This document shows, piece by piece, positions 5,864 to 12,216 of a stretch of 40,399 nt of DNA. Under the pieces are notes generated by a model that saw nothing but the letters and a program-made list of their open reading frames with translations, was not told the origin of the DNA and searched no databases. Within the stretch, counting starts at the first letter, position 1. Each line of letters opens with the position of its first letter. Made by a program: the position numbers and the translations under genes. Source of the stretch: Minisyncoccota bacterium (lineage in GTDB: Bacteria; Pseudomonadota; Alphaproteobacteria; Elsterales; Elsteraceae); contig JASGCE010000004.1 of assembly GCA_030054295.1 (NCBI GenBank), forward strand, positions 1 through 40,399, read 5' to 3'.

Positions 5864-6474
5864 GCTGATTTCTCCTGCAGTTCAGCCTTGCGGCGGTCTT
5901 TGGTTTCGGTGATCGACTTGCCCAGATCGGCGCGGGCTTCGATGATTTCCTTGATGGTGCCAGCGTCGGCCGCCCATGCGTCGGCAAGATCGGCAAGCGT
6001 GGTCACGCCTTCCAGCTTCTTGGCGATGCGGTCATGCGCAGCCACGGGGTCAAATGGCGGTGGCGGTTCAGGTTCATACGGTTGCTTTGCCCCGTCAGGA
6101 TCGGCAGACCCGTCATCAAGCGCCATCAGCCCACCAAGGGCATACTTGCGCGCATAGCTGGACGCAGAGCCGGTGATCTGCGATGGGTCCATGCCTTTTT
6201 TCGTGAGCGGGTGCAGCGCATGTCCGGTGGCCGAATGCGTCACCCCGTCCGAAAAGGCAACGGTCGCCGTTGAAGAAACAAAAATCTGCCCCGCCAGTTC
6301 CCGCAGATCATCCGTGATGACGATAGTGGCGCCGTCAGGAAGCGCGGCCTTGACTGCGGCAAGAATGCCTTCGGCGGTTCGGTAGTTGTAGCCGCCGAAG
6401 TCGTTGACTTTGTTCTTGGCTACATGGACGCGCGTTTGCAGGTCGTGCAGGCCCGTGGGTTTCTTGTCTGTCAT
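5860..6474 (-). CDS. erf: ERF-family single-strand annealing recombinase
   Basis: 204 residues from the ATG at 6474 (an ATG three bases upstream is equivalent). It shows ERF superfamily features: VHVAKNKVNDFGGYNYRTAEGILAAVKAAL, then a beta-rich core and GSASSYARKYALGGLMALDD, the motif also shared with RecT/Rad52-like annealers. The C-terminal part is Pro/Ala-rich then helical. It would anneal complementary single strands for phage recombination or genome circularisation, working with the adjacent SSB. The gene overlaps both neighbours. Confidence 0.9.
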   Translation of the reverse strand: MTDKKPTGLHDLQTRVHVAKNKVNDFGGYNYRTAEGILAAVKAALPDGATIVITDDLRELAGQIFVSSTATVAFSDGVTHSATGHALHPLTKKGMDPSQITGSASSYARKYALGGLMALDDGSADPDGAKQPYEPEPPPPFDPVAAHDRIAKKLEGVTTLADLADAWAADAGTIKEIIEARADLGKSITETKDRRKAELQEKSA

Positions 6475-7163
6475 CAAAATGCTGCCTTTTCGGTCCAGAC
6501 CCTCAGGCCATCAGCGTTGGCGCAGGCCTTGTGTTCCTTGCGCGCCCATTCTTCAATGAAAGCGTAAACTGCGTCCTTGTCGTTCTTCGCAATCCAGTGA
6601 AGCAAGGCTCTGTGGTCGGTGATTTCGTATTTAGTGACCGTCCGCAGGCCCTTGACCGTATCCTTAGCTGCATCCTTGGCTGCGCGCTGGGCAGCTTCTG
6701 CGGTGTCCATGGCTGCGGCAGCGACGCGTTGGGCTTCAATGTCGGTAGCATCCGCAAGCCTCGCCGCTTCTCGCGCCTTGCGGGTTTCTTCCCACGCCAG
6801 ACGCTCGGCTTCCTTGCGGGCCGCTTCCTTTTCAGCCGCCAGCTTGCGCTTGAACGCATCGACCGTGGCGACAAGGCCCTTCACGATCCTGTCAAGGTCA
6901 GTCAGGGTCGGCGCGAACTTGGCTTTCTCCGCCTTCCACTGGTCATAGACCGGCTTTGCGGCGCTTTCCTCTGCGCCCTCTACGGCTTTCTTTGCCGCCT
7001 TCACTTCCTTGATGAGAACATCAACAGCCTTCATCTGGCCTTCGTTCTCGACGGGGTTTCCATCAAGCCATCCTTCGGCTTCGGTGATGGCGTCGCCGAA
7101 CGGGGCCAGCGCCTCGTCAATGGGATTCGGCGGCAGGTTGTGCCCCATGGCTACAGCGGTCAT
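6474..7163 (-). CDS. Coiled-coil phage protein upstream of erf
   Basis: 229 residues from the ATG at 7163, which has GGAGGGA just upstream. The protein starts MTAVAMGHNLPPNPIDEA and is dominated by long Ala/Lys/Glu coiled-coil segments (about 45-185), ending in a small folded tail (YEITDHRALLHWIAKNDKDAVYAFIEEWARK). Proteins of this shape often precede ERF or RecT genes in siphophages and podophages; some are thought to be exonuclease or recombinase partners. No catalytic motif is visible. It stops with a four-base overlap onto the ERF gene. Confidence 0.75.
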   Translation of the reverse strand: MTAVAMGHNLPPNPIDEALAPFGDAITEAEGWLDGNPVENEGQMKAVDVLIKEVKAAKKAVEGAEESAAKPVYDQWKAEKAKFAPTLTDLDRIVKGLVATVDAFKRKLAAEKEAARKEAERLAWEETRKAREAARLADATDIEAQRVAAAAMDTAEAAQRAAKDAAKDTVKGLRTVTKYEITDHRALLHWIAKNDKDAVYAFIEEWARKEHKACANADGLRVWTEKAAF

Positions 7164-7174
7164 TTGTCCCTCCA

Positions 7175-8158
7175 TCAGAACATACGATCAATGATTTCGG
7201 TGAGGTAAGCGGCATCAACCCGCTCGGGGTCCTTGTCTTTAATTTTGGCGATGACTTCGGCGAAATATGCGACATCAACCCCAGTCAACTGCTCTTCCAT
7301 TGTGGCATGGTCTGTCATGTCAAGTTTGGAGATTTGCATCGCCATTTTCAGGTATTGGCCCGCATTGATCCGCCATCCGCGCTCAATGAACTTGCGCGAA
7401 CGGATGACGGAACACAGGGGGTATTGTGAGCCGCGATAGACAAGGGTGCGGCTCAACAGTGCCTCTAGGGCTTCTGGGCGCAAGGTTAGCGATGACTGCC
7501 CGCTTTCATAGTAGTTCATGCAGTGAACGAAATCATAACTTTCGTGGATCGTGTCCGGGTCGCCGTAGAAGCGCAAGACAAGCTGGACCTTGCCGCTAAG
7601 GCTGACTGCATTCGAGGACAGGAACGCGGCAGAATATGGCGCGATTTCGCGGGACATTTCCGCCTTGGCCTCGTCGGCGATGTCTTTCACATCGGACAAC
7701 GGGTCAAATGCTTCGCTGACGTATTCCCCGGCCTCATGATCGGGCCGCCCTTCAAAATAGGCATAATCATCGCCCTGGGCTTGACTTGCAACACCGGCGC
7801 TCTTGATGACAATCCGAACCCTGTCCCGCCCGGCACTATCCTTCAGTTCCTCGACATAGCAGGCGACTGAAACGCCTCCCTGCTTTTCTTTGCGGGCCAG
7901 AAAGTCTTTGACATAGTAGTCGGCGACAGCCCGCACCGTTTCCTTAGTGCGGAAATACACGTCAAAGTCATTTACCGGCTCGCCAAGCAGCATGGACGCA
8001 ATGCACCCGCCTGTGACAACCGCTTCATTTCGGCATTTTGCCCGCAATCCTTCGTCTGTGATGGTGTCAAGCCATGCGTCAAGCTTGCGCCGGATGATTG
8101 ACTTGATCGTCTTTGCCTTCAGCCCGTGAGTGCGCCCATCGCTATCGTGGTTGTTCAT
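7175..8158 (-). CDS. Putative nucleotidyltransferase-fold phage protein
   Basis: 327 residues. VVTGGCIASMLLGEPVNDFDVYF (47-69) fits the GG...DxD core of pol-beta-type nucleotidyltransferases: Gly50-Gly51, Asp64 and Asp66 at the usual spacing, as in CCA-adding enzymes. A third carboxylate is not obvious by eye. The C-terminal half (HESYDFVHCMNYYE, LTLRPEALEAL) is conserved-looking and has no tRNA-binding domain that I recognise. Relatives occur in diverse phages, usually unassigned. It is in the recombination operon, upstream of the coiled-coil, ERF and SSB genes. The substrate (nucleic acid end, protein or small molecule) is unknown. Confidence 0.65.
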   Translation of the reverse strand: MNNHDSDGRTHGLKAKTIKSIIRRKLDAWLDTITDEGLRAKCRNEAVVTGGCIASMLLGEPVNDFDVYFRTKETVRAVADYYVKDFLARKEKQGGVSVACYVEELKDSAGRDRVRIVIKSAGVASQAQGDDYAYFEGRPDHEAGEYVSEAFDPLSDVKDIADEAKAEMSREIAPYSAAFLSSNAVSLSGKVQLVLRFYGDPDTIHESYDFVHCMNYYESGQSSLTLRPEALEALLSRTLVYRGSQYPLCSVIRSRKFIERGWRINAGQYLKMAMQISKLDMTDHATMEEQLTGVDVAYFAEVIAKIKDKDPERVDAAYLTEIIDRMF

Positions 8159-8304
8159 TCATCCCTCCATTGATCAGTTGCGATGCCCTTTATCAACCAC
8201 ACCAGCTTCCTTGCAGCCCGTGAGCGATATTCCCAGTCAGGCGACCCAGGTTTCCACTGACGGCGCTCAGCCATGATGGCGTGGAATTCGGTGCGGGCGG
8301 TCAT
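8155..8304 (-). CDS. Small basic phage protein (49 aa)
   Basis: The frame runs from the ATG at 8304 to a TGA overlapping the nucleotidyltransferase start. The product begins MTARTEFHAIMAERRQW and is basic with several Trp residues (WKPGSPDWEYRSRAARKLVWLIKG). It is bracketed by four-base stop/start overlaps on both sides, so it is likely translated. No known domain is visible. Confidence 0.6.
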   Translation of the reverse strand: MTARTEFHAIMAERRQWKPGSPDWEYRSRAARKLVWLIKGIATDQWRDE

Positions 8305-8573
8305 GCTTCGCCTCGGGCTTTACGAAGGGCGGCTTCACAGACTTCGATGACCCAAGGGGCGGCCGTCATATCGCGGGCAACCGTTTCCAGCGCCGCATAC
8401 AGATCAGGAGCGGCGGCGATCAGGTCGCCATTCGCTTCGGTTTCGGCGCCGTCACCGATTATCTCTGCAATCGCGTGGTGCCCCCGCGCATCGGCGAAGA
8501 TGCGGTTGATGCTGTAGCCATCGTTATTGTCGCGGACCCATGGCCCCGGCGTCCATTGCGGTTGATCAGTCAT
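8301..8573 (-). CDS. TPGPW / AAAPDLYAALE phage protein
   Basis: 90 residues from the ATG at 8573. It begins MTDQPQWTPGPWVRDNN and contains GDLIAAAPDLYAALE, the two marker motifs of a very common small phage protein family of unknown function. It is the first gene of the leftward recombination operon, directly behind the divergent promoter at 8593-8625. A paralogue with the same two motifs but an internal stop lies at 39600-39959. Confidence 0.8.
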   Translation of the reverse strand: MTDQPQWTPGPWVRDNNDGYSINRIFADARGHHAIAEIIGDGAETEANGDLIAAAPDLYAALETVARDMTAAPWVIEVCEAALRKARGEA

Positions 8574-8592
8574 ATCGTTCTCCCGTTTGTCC

Positions 8593-8625
8593 TTGCAATA
8601 TGCGGAACGTTGCGGCATTATGCAA
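8593..8625. promoter_or_regulatory. Symmetrical divergent promoter/operator
   Basis: Left arm TTGCAATATGC (8593-8603), 11-bp spacer, right arm GCATTATGCAA (8615-8625); nine of eleven positions pair. Read rightward, TTGCAA-17 bp-CATTAT gives a promoter for the gene at 8653; read leftward, TTGCAT-17 bp-CATATT gives one for the gene at 8573. The two promoters therefore overlap completely in opposite directions, and the dyad itself is a likely repressor site. Confidence 0.65.
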
Positions 8626-8652
8626 GCACAAAGTTACACCGAAGGGCGAAAC

Positions 8653-8880
8653 ATGAAATATTCACTGACACAGAAGCAGGCTTCCTTGCTGGCCTTCATC
8701 CGCACATACATTGAGATGCACGGTGGGGTTGCTCCGTCTTACGATGAGATGGTGGAGGCGACGAACGGCAAGAACAAGTCGAACATTCATCGCCTTATCG
8801 CAGGCCTCATTGACCGAGGCCACGTTGCAAAGAGGAAAGGGCAGGCGCGGTCCATCGTGTTGCTTGGGGGTGGGGAATGA
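8653..8880 (+). CDS. LexA-type winged-helix DNA-binding protein
   Basis: 75 residues from the ATG at 8653. The sequence LTQKQASLLAFIRTYIEMHGGVAPSYDEMVEATNGKNKSNIHRLIAGLIDRGHVAKRKGQARSI follows the LexA N-terminal winged-helix domain, with the recognition helix near NKSNIHRLI. The S24 peptidase domain is absent, so it is not cleaved as LexA is. It is the first rightward gene behind the symmetrical promoter and is a good candidate to bind that dyad and control both operons. Confidence 0.8.
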   Translation: MKYSLTQKQASLLAFIRTYIEMHGGVAPSYDEMVEATNGKNKSNIHRLIAGLIDRGHVAKRKGQARSIVLLGGGE

Positions 8881-9113
8881 CCGAAGCACAAGCCGCATGG
8901 CTGCGCAAGCTGCGAGACGAGGGGCCGCGCCGACCTTGGCACCATGAATGGGAGCACATGCGCAGGACGTGGGAAGCCGGGTTCTGCGAGTTTGGCCCGC
9001 ATGGCAAAGAGCGGACGGAACCGCTCAGCTGTATGCCTGATATTCCGTGGCTTGCCGCCATCACCCCCGCAGGCCTCGCCGCCCTGTCTGCATATGATGA
9101 GAAGGGCAAATGA
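8877..9113 (+). CDS. Hypothetical phage protein (78 aa)
   Basis: It starts at an ATGA overlap with the winged-helix gene and ends at an ATGA overlap with the next. The sequence is Trp- and His-rich at the start (MTEAQAAWLRKLRDEGPRRP, then HHEWEHMRRTW) and ends in an ITPAGLAALSAYDEKGK motif seen in small phage proteins with 'IT..G..AL'. It may be an adaptor or DNA-binding protein; no domain is certain. Confidence 0.55.
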   Translation: MTEAQAAWLRKLRDEGPRRPWHHEWEHMRRTWEAGFCEFGPHGKERTEPLSCMPDIPWLAAITPAGLAALSAYDEKGK

Positions 9114-9286
9114 GCGGGTTGTGTAAGGACTGTGCTTTTGACATGGGGCCTGCCTGGGACGGCTGCACATGGCCGGACCCGCAGGACGGAAGCGAGCCGC
9201 CGTTTTTTGCCCCAGCCTCGATGCCTGATCGTCGGCAGGGTGGTAAAAACTGTCACCACTACAGGAAAGCACAGGAGAAAAGCTAA
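9110..9286 (+). CDS. Small Cys-rich zinc-binding-like protein (58 aa)
   Basis: The frame starts at an ATGA overlap and ends at a TAATG junction. It begins MSGLCKDCAFDMGPAWDGCT and ends near GGKNCHHYRKAQEKS. Four Cys and two His spaced as CxxC...C...CHH suggest one zinc site. It is too short for usual gene calling, but its boundary overlaps and good Shine-Dalgarno context support it. Function unknown. Confidence 0.6.
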   Translation: MSGLCKDCAFDMGPAWDGCTWPDPQDGSEPPFFAPASMPDRRQGGKNCHHYRKAQEKS

Positions 9287-9612
9287 TGAGAGCATCATGG
9301 ATCACTCCTGCGCCATCTGTGGAGCCACGCCAGCCCCGTGGGGCTATCGGCGTCCCGGCTTACTTCGTGAGCAAAAGACGCGCGGGTATCTCTGGGTGTG
9401 CGATGCCCACCGACCCGACGCTGAATTGCGATGGGCTGATGCAAGCGCAAACCCGGCAAGCCTTCCACGAAGCGCTACTTCTAGCCCGGCGGGAAGTGCT
9501 GGCATCAACAGCCAAACACCTGCGGAATCAGAGCCGATGCAGGGAAGCCTCTTTGGCGATGGCTGACTTGCGCGCCGTCACGCATGAGTTGCTAGCGATG
9601 GGGGATAGGTGA
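9286..9612 (+). CDS. Alternative frame overlapping the CxxC zinc protein (108 aa, or 57 aa from 9439)
   Basis: This frame has the better start (TAATG junction, GGAG ten bases upstream of 9286) and ends at the overlap with the 9612 gene. Its N-terminal half looks non-protein-like (SVEPRQPRGAIGVPAYFV), whereas its C-terminal half looks like a genuine helical domain (TRQAFHEALLLARREVL, ADLRAVTHELLAMG). The overlapped frame at 9297-9566 shows the opposite pattern. Both may be translated, with the real start here at 9439, or one frame may be a broken fusion partner. Confidence 0.4.
   Translation: MRASWITPAPSVEPRQPRGAIGVPAYFVSKRRAGISGCAMPTDPTLNCDGLMQAQTRQAFHEALLLARREVLASTAKHLRNQSRCREASLAMADLRAVTHELLAMGDR
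9297..9566 (+). CDS. Small zinc-binding phage protein (CxxC...C..H)
   Basis: 89 residues starting MDHSCAICGATPAPWGY. CAICG (5-9), WGYRRPGLLREQ and YLWVCDAHRPDAELRW form the pattern of a common phage zinc protein family in which C..C, PG...E and LW.C..H are kept. The C-terminal part is Ser/Pro-rich and ends in MQGSLFGDG. It overlaps the 9286-9612 frame throughout, so the true gene layout here is uncertain, though this N-terminal half is convincingly protein-like. Confidence 0.55.
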   Translation: MDHSCAICGATPAPWGYRRPGLLREQKTRGYLWVCDAHRPDAELRWADASANPASLPRSATSSPAGSAGINSQTPAESEPMQGSLFGDG

Positions 9613-10085
9613 TGAGCACGAGCGACTTGTATATTTTGAACAAGAAATCCACGACGCATTTTCGTGGGTTCAGAAACGGATGGGGGTCAGGGCCGGTCTG
9701 CTGGGATTACCTCGCCAAAAAATACGGCGTCCCATCCAGCATGTTTGACATGAATCCAGTTTGGGCTTTGGCTTCTGGCGGACGTTTGGCCCACCATGAA
9801 AGGGTGGCGATGATGATGACGTTTGATGCCGCCTATGTTCCGATGGGCAAGCTTCAGGATGCTGCTGAGTCGTGCGAACGCTTTGGCGCAGAGAGCGAAG
9901 ACGGCGCTAGAGCGAACCACTGGACGGCATTTGGCGCGGCACTGCGGGATGCCGCTAAGCAACGCCACAACCGGTTTGCGCGGGGTATTTGTCTATCCTG
10001 CACATCGGTTAGCGATAATTGGGGATATGGCAGCGACTGGCCGGATAAGGCATGGTCTATTTATGATGAGGATACACAGGAATGA
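9612..10085 (+). CDS. Conserved phage protein of unknown function (157 aa)
   Basis: From the ATG at 9612 (a GTG three bases upstream is in frame). It starts MSTSDLYILNKKSTTHFRGF and contains FRNGWGSGPVCWDYLAKKY and ERVAMMMTFDAAYVP, motifs of a recurrent phage protein family found near replication genes. It has no catalytic motif that I recognise. It overlaps the preceding frame by one base and the nuclease gene by four, so it belongs to the rightward early operon. Confidence 0.7.
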   Translation: MSTSDLYILNKKSTTHFRGFRNGWGSGPVCWDYLAKKYGVPSSMFDMNPVWALASGGRLAHHERVAMMMTFDAAYVPMGKLQDAAESCERFGAESEDGARANHWTAFGAALRDAAKQRHNRFARGICLSCTSVSDNWGYGSDWPDKAWSIYDEDTQE

Positions 10086-10387
10086 GACGCGCCGCCGCAG
10101 TTGATGCCAACCAGAAGGAAATCGTCGCCGCCCTTCGGCAGATCGGCGCAATGGTCATCCCGTGCCACGCGGTCGGCCAGGGCTTCCCCGATCTTGTCGT
10201 GGGATATGCCGGGGACACCTTTATGCTCGAAGTGAAGGACCCATCCCAGCCCAAGCATCGCCACGAGTTGACCCCAGCGCAGAAGCTGTTCCACCTCGCA
10301 TGGCCGGGCAAGCCTATCGCCAAGGTGTTCACCGTTCGCGAGGCTTTAGAAGCCGTGGGGATTGAGTTTCGCGGGGTGATTTCGTGA
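10082..10387 (+). CDS. VRR-NUC-type nuclease (PD-(D/E)xK fold)
   Basis: 101 residues with the compact VRR-NUC arrangement. GFPDLVVG supplies Asp37, MLEVKD supplies Glu50 and Lys52, and LTPAQKLFHLAWPG follows with the usual conserved Q and W. Such stand-alone VRR-NUC proteins are found in many phages and are thought to cut branched or flap DNA, like Holliday-junction resolvases. It sits between two replication-region genes with four-base overlaps on each side. Confidence 0.85.
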   Translation: MRRAAAVDANQKEIVAALRQIGAMVIPCHAVGQGFPDLVVGYAGDTFMLEVKDPSQPKHRHELTPAQKLFHLAWPGKPIAKVFTVREALEAVGIEFRGVIS

Positions 10388-10839
10388 TCCGGCTCAGCAT
10401 GGCAGAACGCCTTGGCATGGCAGAGGCCAGGGGCGCGCGGCTGGAGTCGCGGGTTCTGAAGCAGGACGCCGTAATCGAGGCACTAAATGCCAAGGTTGCC
10501 CTCTTGGAAGCCGCAATGAAGGGCATATCCCACCCACCGGCAAAGCCAAAGGACGTGGATATCGAGGAAAACCCGGCCATGCTGGCGTCGGTTCTGTCAG
10601 CTGCGAAGATGTCCGAAATCGCCGCGCGGGTGGCGTTGACCCGCGATATGACAGTGGTGGAGCTTCGGGGCCCATCACAGCTTGCGCACATATCCCGCCC
10701 ACGCCAAGAGGCCATGCTGATCATGCACGAGGCGGGCTATTCAATGCCCAGGATCGGACGGTTCTTTCATCGGGACCACACGACGGTCCTGCATGGCATC
10801 CGAGCCGCGAAGGCCAGAAGCGGCAACGCCCCCGAATGA
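10384..10839 (+). CDS. DnaA domain IV-like DNA-binding protein
   Basis: 151 residues. The N-terminal 45 residues form a likely coiled coil, then a Pro-rich linker. The C-terminal stretch (105-145: HISRPRQEAMLIMHEAGYSMPRIGRFFHRDHTTVLHGIRAA) closely follows domain IV of DnaA, whose RDHTTVL signature contacts DnaA boxes. No AAA+ ATPase domain is present. It may direct the phage origin or mimic or redirect host DnaA. Its stop codon lies in the loop of the terminator hairpin at 10822-10853. Confidence 0.8.
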   Translation: MIRLSMAERLGMAEARGARLESRVLKQDAVIEALNAKVALLEAAMKGISHPPAKPKDVDIEENPAMLASVLSAAKMSEIAARVALTRDMTVVELRGPSQLAHISRPRQEAMLIMHEAGYSMPRIGRFFHRDHTTVLHGIRAAKARSGNAPE

Positions 10840-10856
10840 TCGAGGGCGTTGCCTTT
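10822..10856 (+). terminator. Rho-independent terminator overlapping the end of the DnaA-like gene
   Basis: GGCAACGCCCCCGA (10822-10835), loop ATGA, TCGAGGGCGTTGCC (10840-10853) forms a 14-bp stem with one mismatch, then TTT. The TGA stop of the DnaA-like gene sits in the loop. It should end or attenuate the rightward early transcript ahead of the replication gene. Confidence 0.75.
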
Positions 10857-10876
10857 GTGCTGGTTAGGCGCTATGG

Positions 10877-10954
10877 TGCAATGGAGGATTGCAAGGCCAT
10901 GTATAGCGGGTGTGGTGCCCAAATGCAAGCCTTGCCGAGTAGAGCAAGGTAGTC
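10877..10954 (+). promoter_or_regulatory. Structured leader with a Shine-Dalgarno-sequestering hairpin before the replication gene
   Basis: Three pairings are possible. TGCAAT-GGAGG-ATTGCA (10877-10893) is a small hairpin. CCTTGC (10930-10935) pairs with GCAAGG (10944-10949), and that GCAAGG holds the only AAGG Shine-Dalgarno for the GTG at 10955. GCCTTGC (10929-10935) can instead pair with GCAAGGC (10891-10897), which would free the Shine-Dalgarno. The last two are mutually exclusive, as in a translational switch. The helices are short (6-7 bp), so this is a candidate only. Confidence 0.45.
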
Positions 10955-11728
10955 GTGGCAAAAGAACGAATCCCATATTTCAGATTTTACCCCGGCGACT
11001 TCATGCGCGGGGTTCGCGGCCTGTCAGCGCAAGAAATAGGGCTTTACGTCATGCTGCTGTGCCGCATGTATGAGGAAAGCGGCCCAATCGAGAACCACGC
11101 GTTGAAGCTTTCAACCTACTGTGGGATGCGGCAGGCGACGTTCCAGAAGACGCTAGATCGGCTGATCGCGCTGGACAAGATTGCGGCATCGGACGGTGTG
11201 CTTTTCAACGAACGGGCGGCGGTAGAAATTTCAAACCGTGCGGACGACTTGAAAATTGCATCCAAGGCAGGAAAAGCAAGCGCAGAAAAAAGACAACAAA
11301 ATCAACGCGGACAGTCAACGCCCGTTCAACGCCCGTTCAACCATACAGATACAGATACAGAAAGAGAAGATTCAGTAGCTAAAGCTACTGACGCAAGCGT
11401 CGATTTTGCCAAGCAGCTTTTCGACCGTGGCGTGGCCTTTCTCGGCAGACACGGAACCCAGGACAAGCAGGCAAGGTCGGTCATCGGAAGGTGGCGCAAG
11501 GCGCATCAGGACACCGACATATTCGAAGCCTTCGCAGCATGTTCGAAGGAGGGGATCGTTGACCCGGTTCCTTGGATCACGGCGAAGCTGAGCGGAAAGG
11601 GGAAGGCCAATGGAACTGACAAGCAACAGCGGAAACTCGACGCCTTCATTGCGGGATCAACCGGATCACCGCCAGTGGATCGCGGGCCGGATTTATACCC
11701 TGCTGTCCCACTATTGGCGCGAGGATGA
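10955..11728 (+). CDS. DUF1376-like (YdaU-type) phage replication protein
   Basis: 257 residues from a GTG, the only in-frame start matching the family opening (MAKERIPYFRFYPGDFMRGVRGLS). The first 90 residues are a DUF1376/YdaU-type winged-helix domain (LSAQEIGLYVMLLCRMYE, QATFQKTLDRLIALDKI). A low-complexity linker (about 105-145, including HTDTDTERED) and a helical C-terminal domain follow. Such proteins occupy the replication-initiator position of lambdoid genomes. The linker DNA contains repeat clusters resembling an origin, as in lambda gene O. The gene overlaps the next by 119 bases in another frame. Confidence 0.8.
   Translation: MAKERIPYFRFYPGDFMRGVRGLSAQEIGLYVMLLCRMYEESGPIENHALKLSTYCGMRQATFQKTLDRLIALDKIAASDGVLFNERAAVEISNRADDLKIASKAGKASAEKRQQNQRGQSTPVQRPFNHTDTDTEREDSVAKATDASVDFAKQLFDRGVAFLGRHGTQDKQARSVIGRWRKAHQDTDIFEAFAACSKEGIVDPVPWITAKLSGKGKANGTDKQQRKLDAFIAGSTGSPPVDRGPDLYPAVPLLARG
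11302..11391. other. Candidate replication origin inside the replication gene
   Basis: Within the linker-coding part lie two exact 11-bp repeats TCAACGCCCGT (11315-11325, 11326-11336) with degenerate copies at 11302 and 11337. Three TACAGA hexamers (from about 11344), a purine-rich tract and a perfect palindrome TCAGTAGC-TAAA-GCTACTGA (11372-11391) follow. Lambdoid origins have iterons plus an AT-rich segment at the same place in gene O. The match is architectural, not by sequence. Confidence 0.4.
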
Positions 11729-12023
11729 CCCGGACGCCCTGACCACGGCTATCGCAAGCGATTGGGTCGAGGTCTTGGCCGGGATGCCGCAGCGGGCCAT
11801 TCAGACGGCTTGCCTGCAGTATCTTCGGGATGAACCGCGCCGCAAGCCGACACCGGGGGCAATCCTGGCGCTGGCAAGGAACGCCGCGCCGCAACCGCCA
11901 CGTCTTGTGGTCGCATACACGGCACCACCGCCGCCCGAGAGGATCAGTGCGGAACGTGCAAACGAGATCATGAACGAACTCGGGTTCCGCCCGAAAGCCT
12001 TTGGAGGGAATATCGATGATTGA
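11610..12023 (+). CDS. Replication-associated phage protein, possible helicase-loader analogue
   Basis: 137 residues. The ATG at 11610 overlaps the preceding gene by 119 bases in a different frame; a GTG or later start would remove conserved-looking residues (QWIAGRIYTLLSHYWREDDPDALTTAIASDW). The middle, DWVEVLAGMPQRAIQTACLQYLRDEPRRKPTPGAIL, is helical and resembles proteins encoded right after DUF1376 genes in phages, where a helicase loader normally lies. There is no Walker A motif, so it would not be DnaC-like. The C-terminus is Pro-rich and then helical. Confidence 0.6.
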   Translation: MELTSNSGNSTPSLRDQPDHRQWIAGRIYTLLSHYWREDDPDALTTAIASDWVEVLAGMPQRAIQTACLQYLRDEPRRKPTPGAILALARNAAPQPPRLVVAYTAPPPPERISAERANEIMNELGFRPKAFGGNIDD

Positions 12024-12216
12024 GATCAAGCGCGGCGACAGGTCGTCATTGACGACACTGGAACTGACCACACTAGACGGAAAGGTCATTCCGACCGCGC
12101 GGCGATGGCTGCGGGAATATCCGCCCTTCGCGGGCCATGCGGTATCGACGCTGGTTCACTGGAATGATCCGATTGTCGATGACCGTGGCCGCCCATATGA
12201 TGGTGGCGCCCTATGA
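12016..12216 (+). CDS. Hypothetical phage protein (66 aa)
   Basis: The ATG at 12016 has GGAGGGA seven bases upstream and overlaps the end of the preceding gene by eight bases; a TTG fifteen bases earlier is a weaker alternative. The product MIEIKRGDRSSLTTLELTTL... contains PTARRWLREYPPFAGHAVSTLVHWNDPIVDDRGRPY. No known domain is seen. It shares a four-base overlap with the following HTH gene. Confidence 0.55.
   Translation: MIEIKRGDRSSLTTLELTTLDGKVIPTARRWLREYPPFAGHAVSTLVHWNDPIVDDRGRPYDGGAL

Noticed and set aside
6531-7208. Rightward open frame opposite the coiled-coil gene
   Set aside because: Antisense of a strongly helical Ala/Lys-rich gene in a clear leftward operon.
10855-10877. Possible promoter directly after the DnaA-gene terminator
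   Set aside because: The best -35 and -10 candidates are only 11 bp apart.
10849-11073. Rightward frame overlapping the leader and start of the replication gene
   Set aside because: It conflicts with the DUF1376-like gene, and its composition looks like frame-shifted leader.
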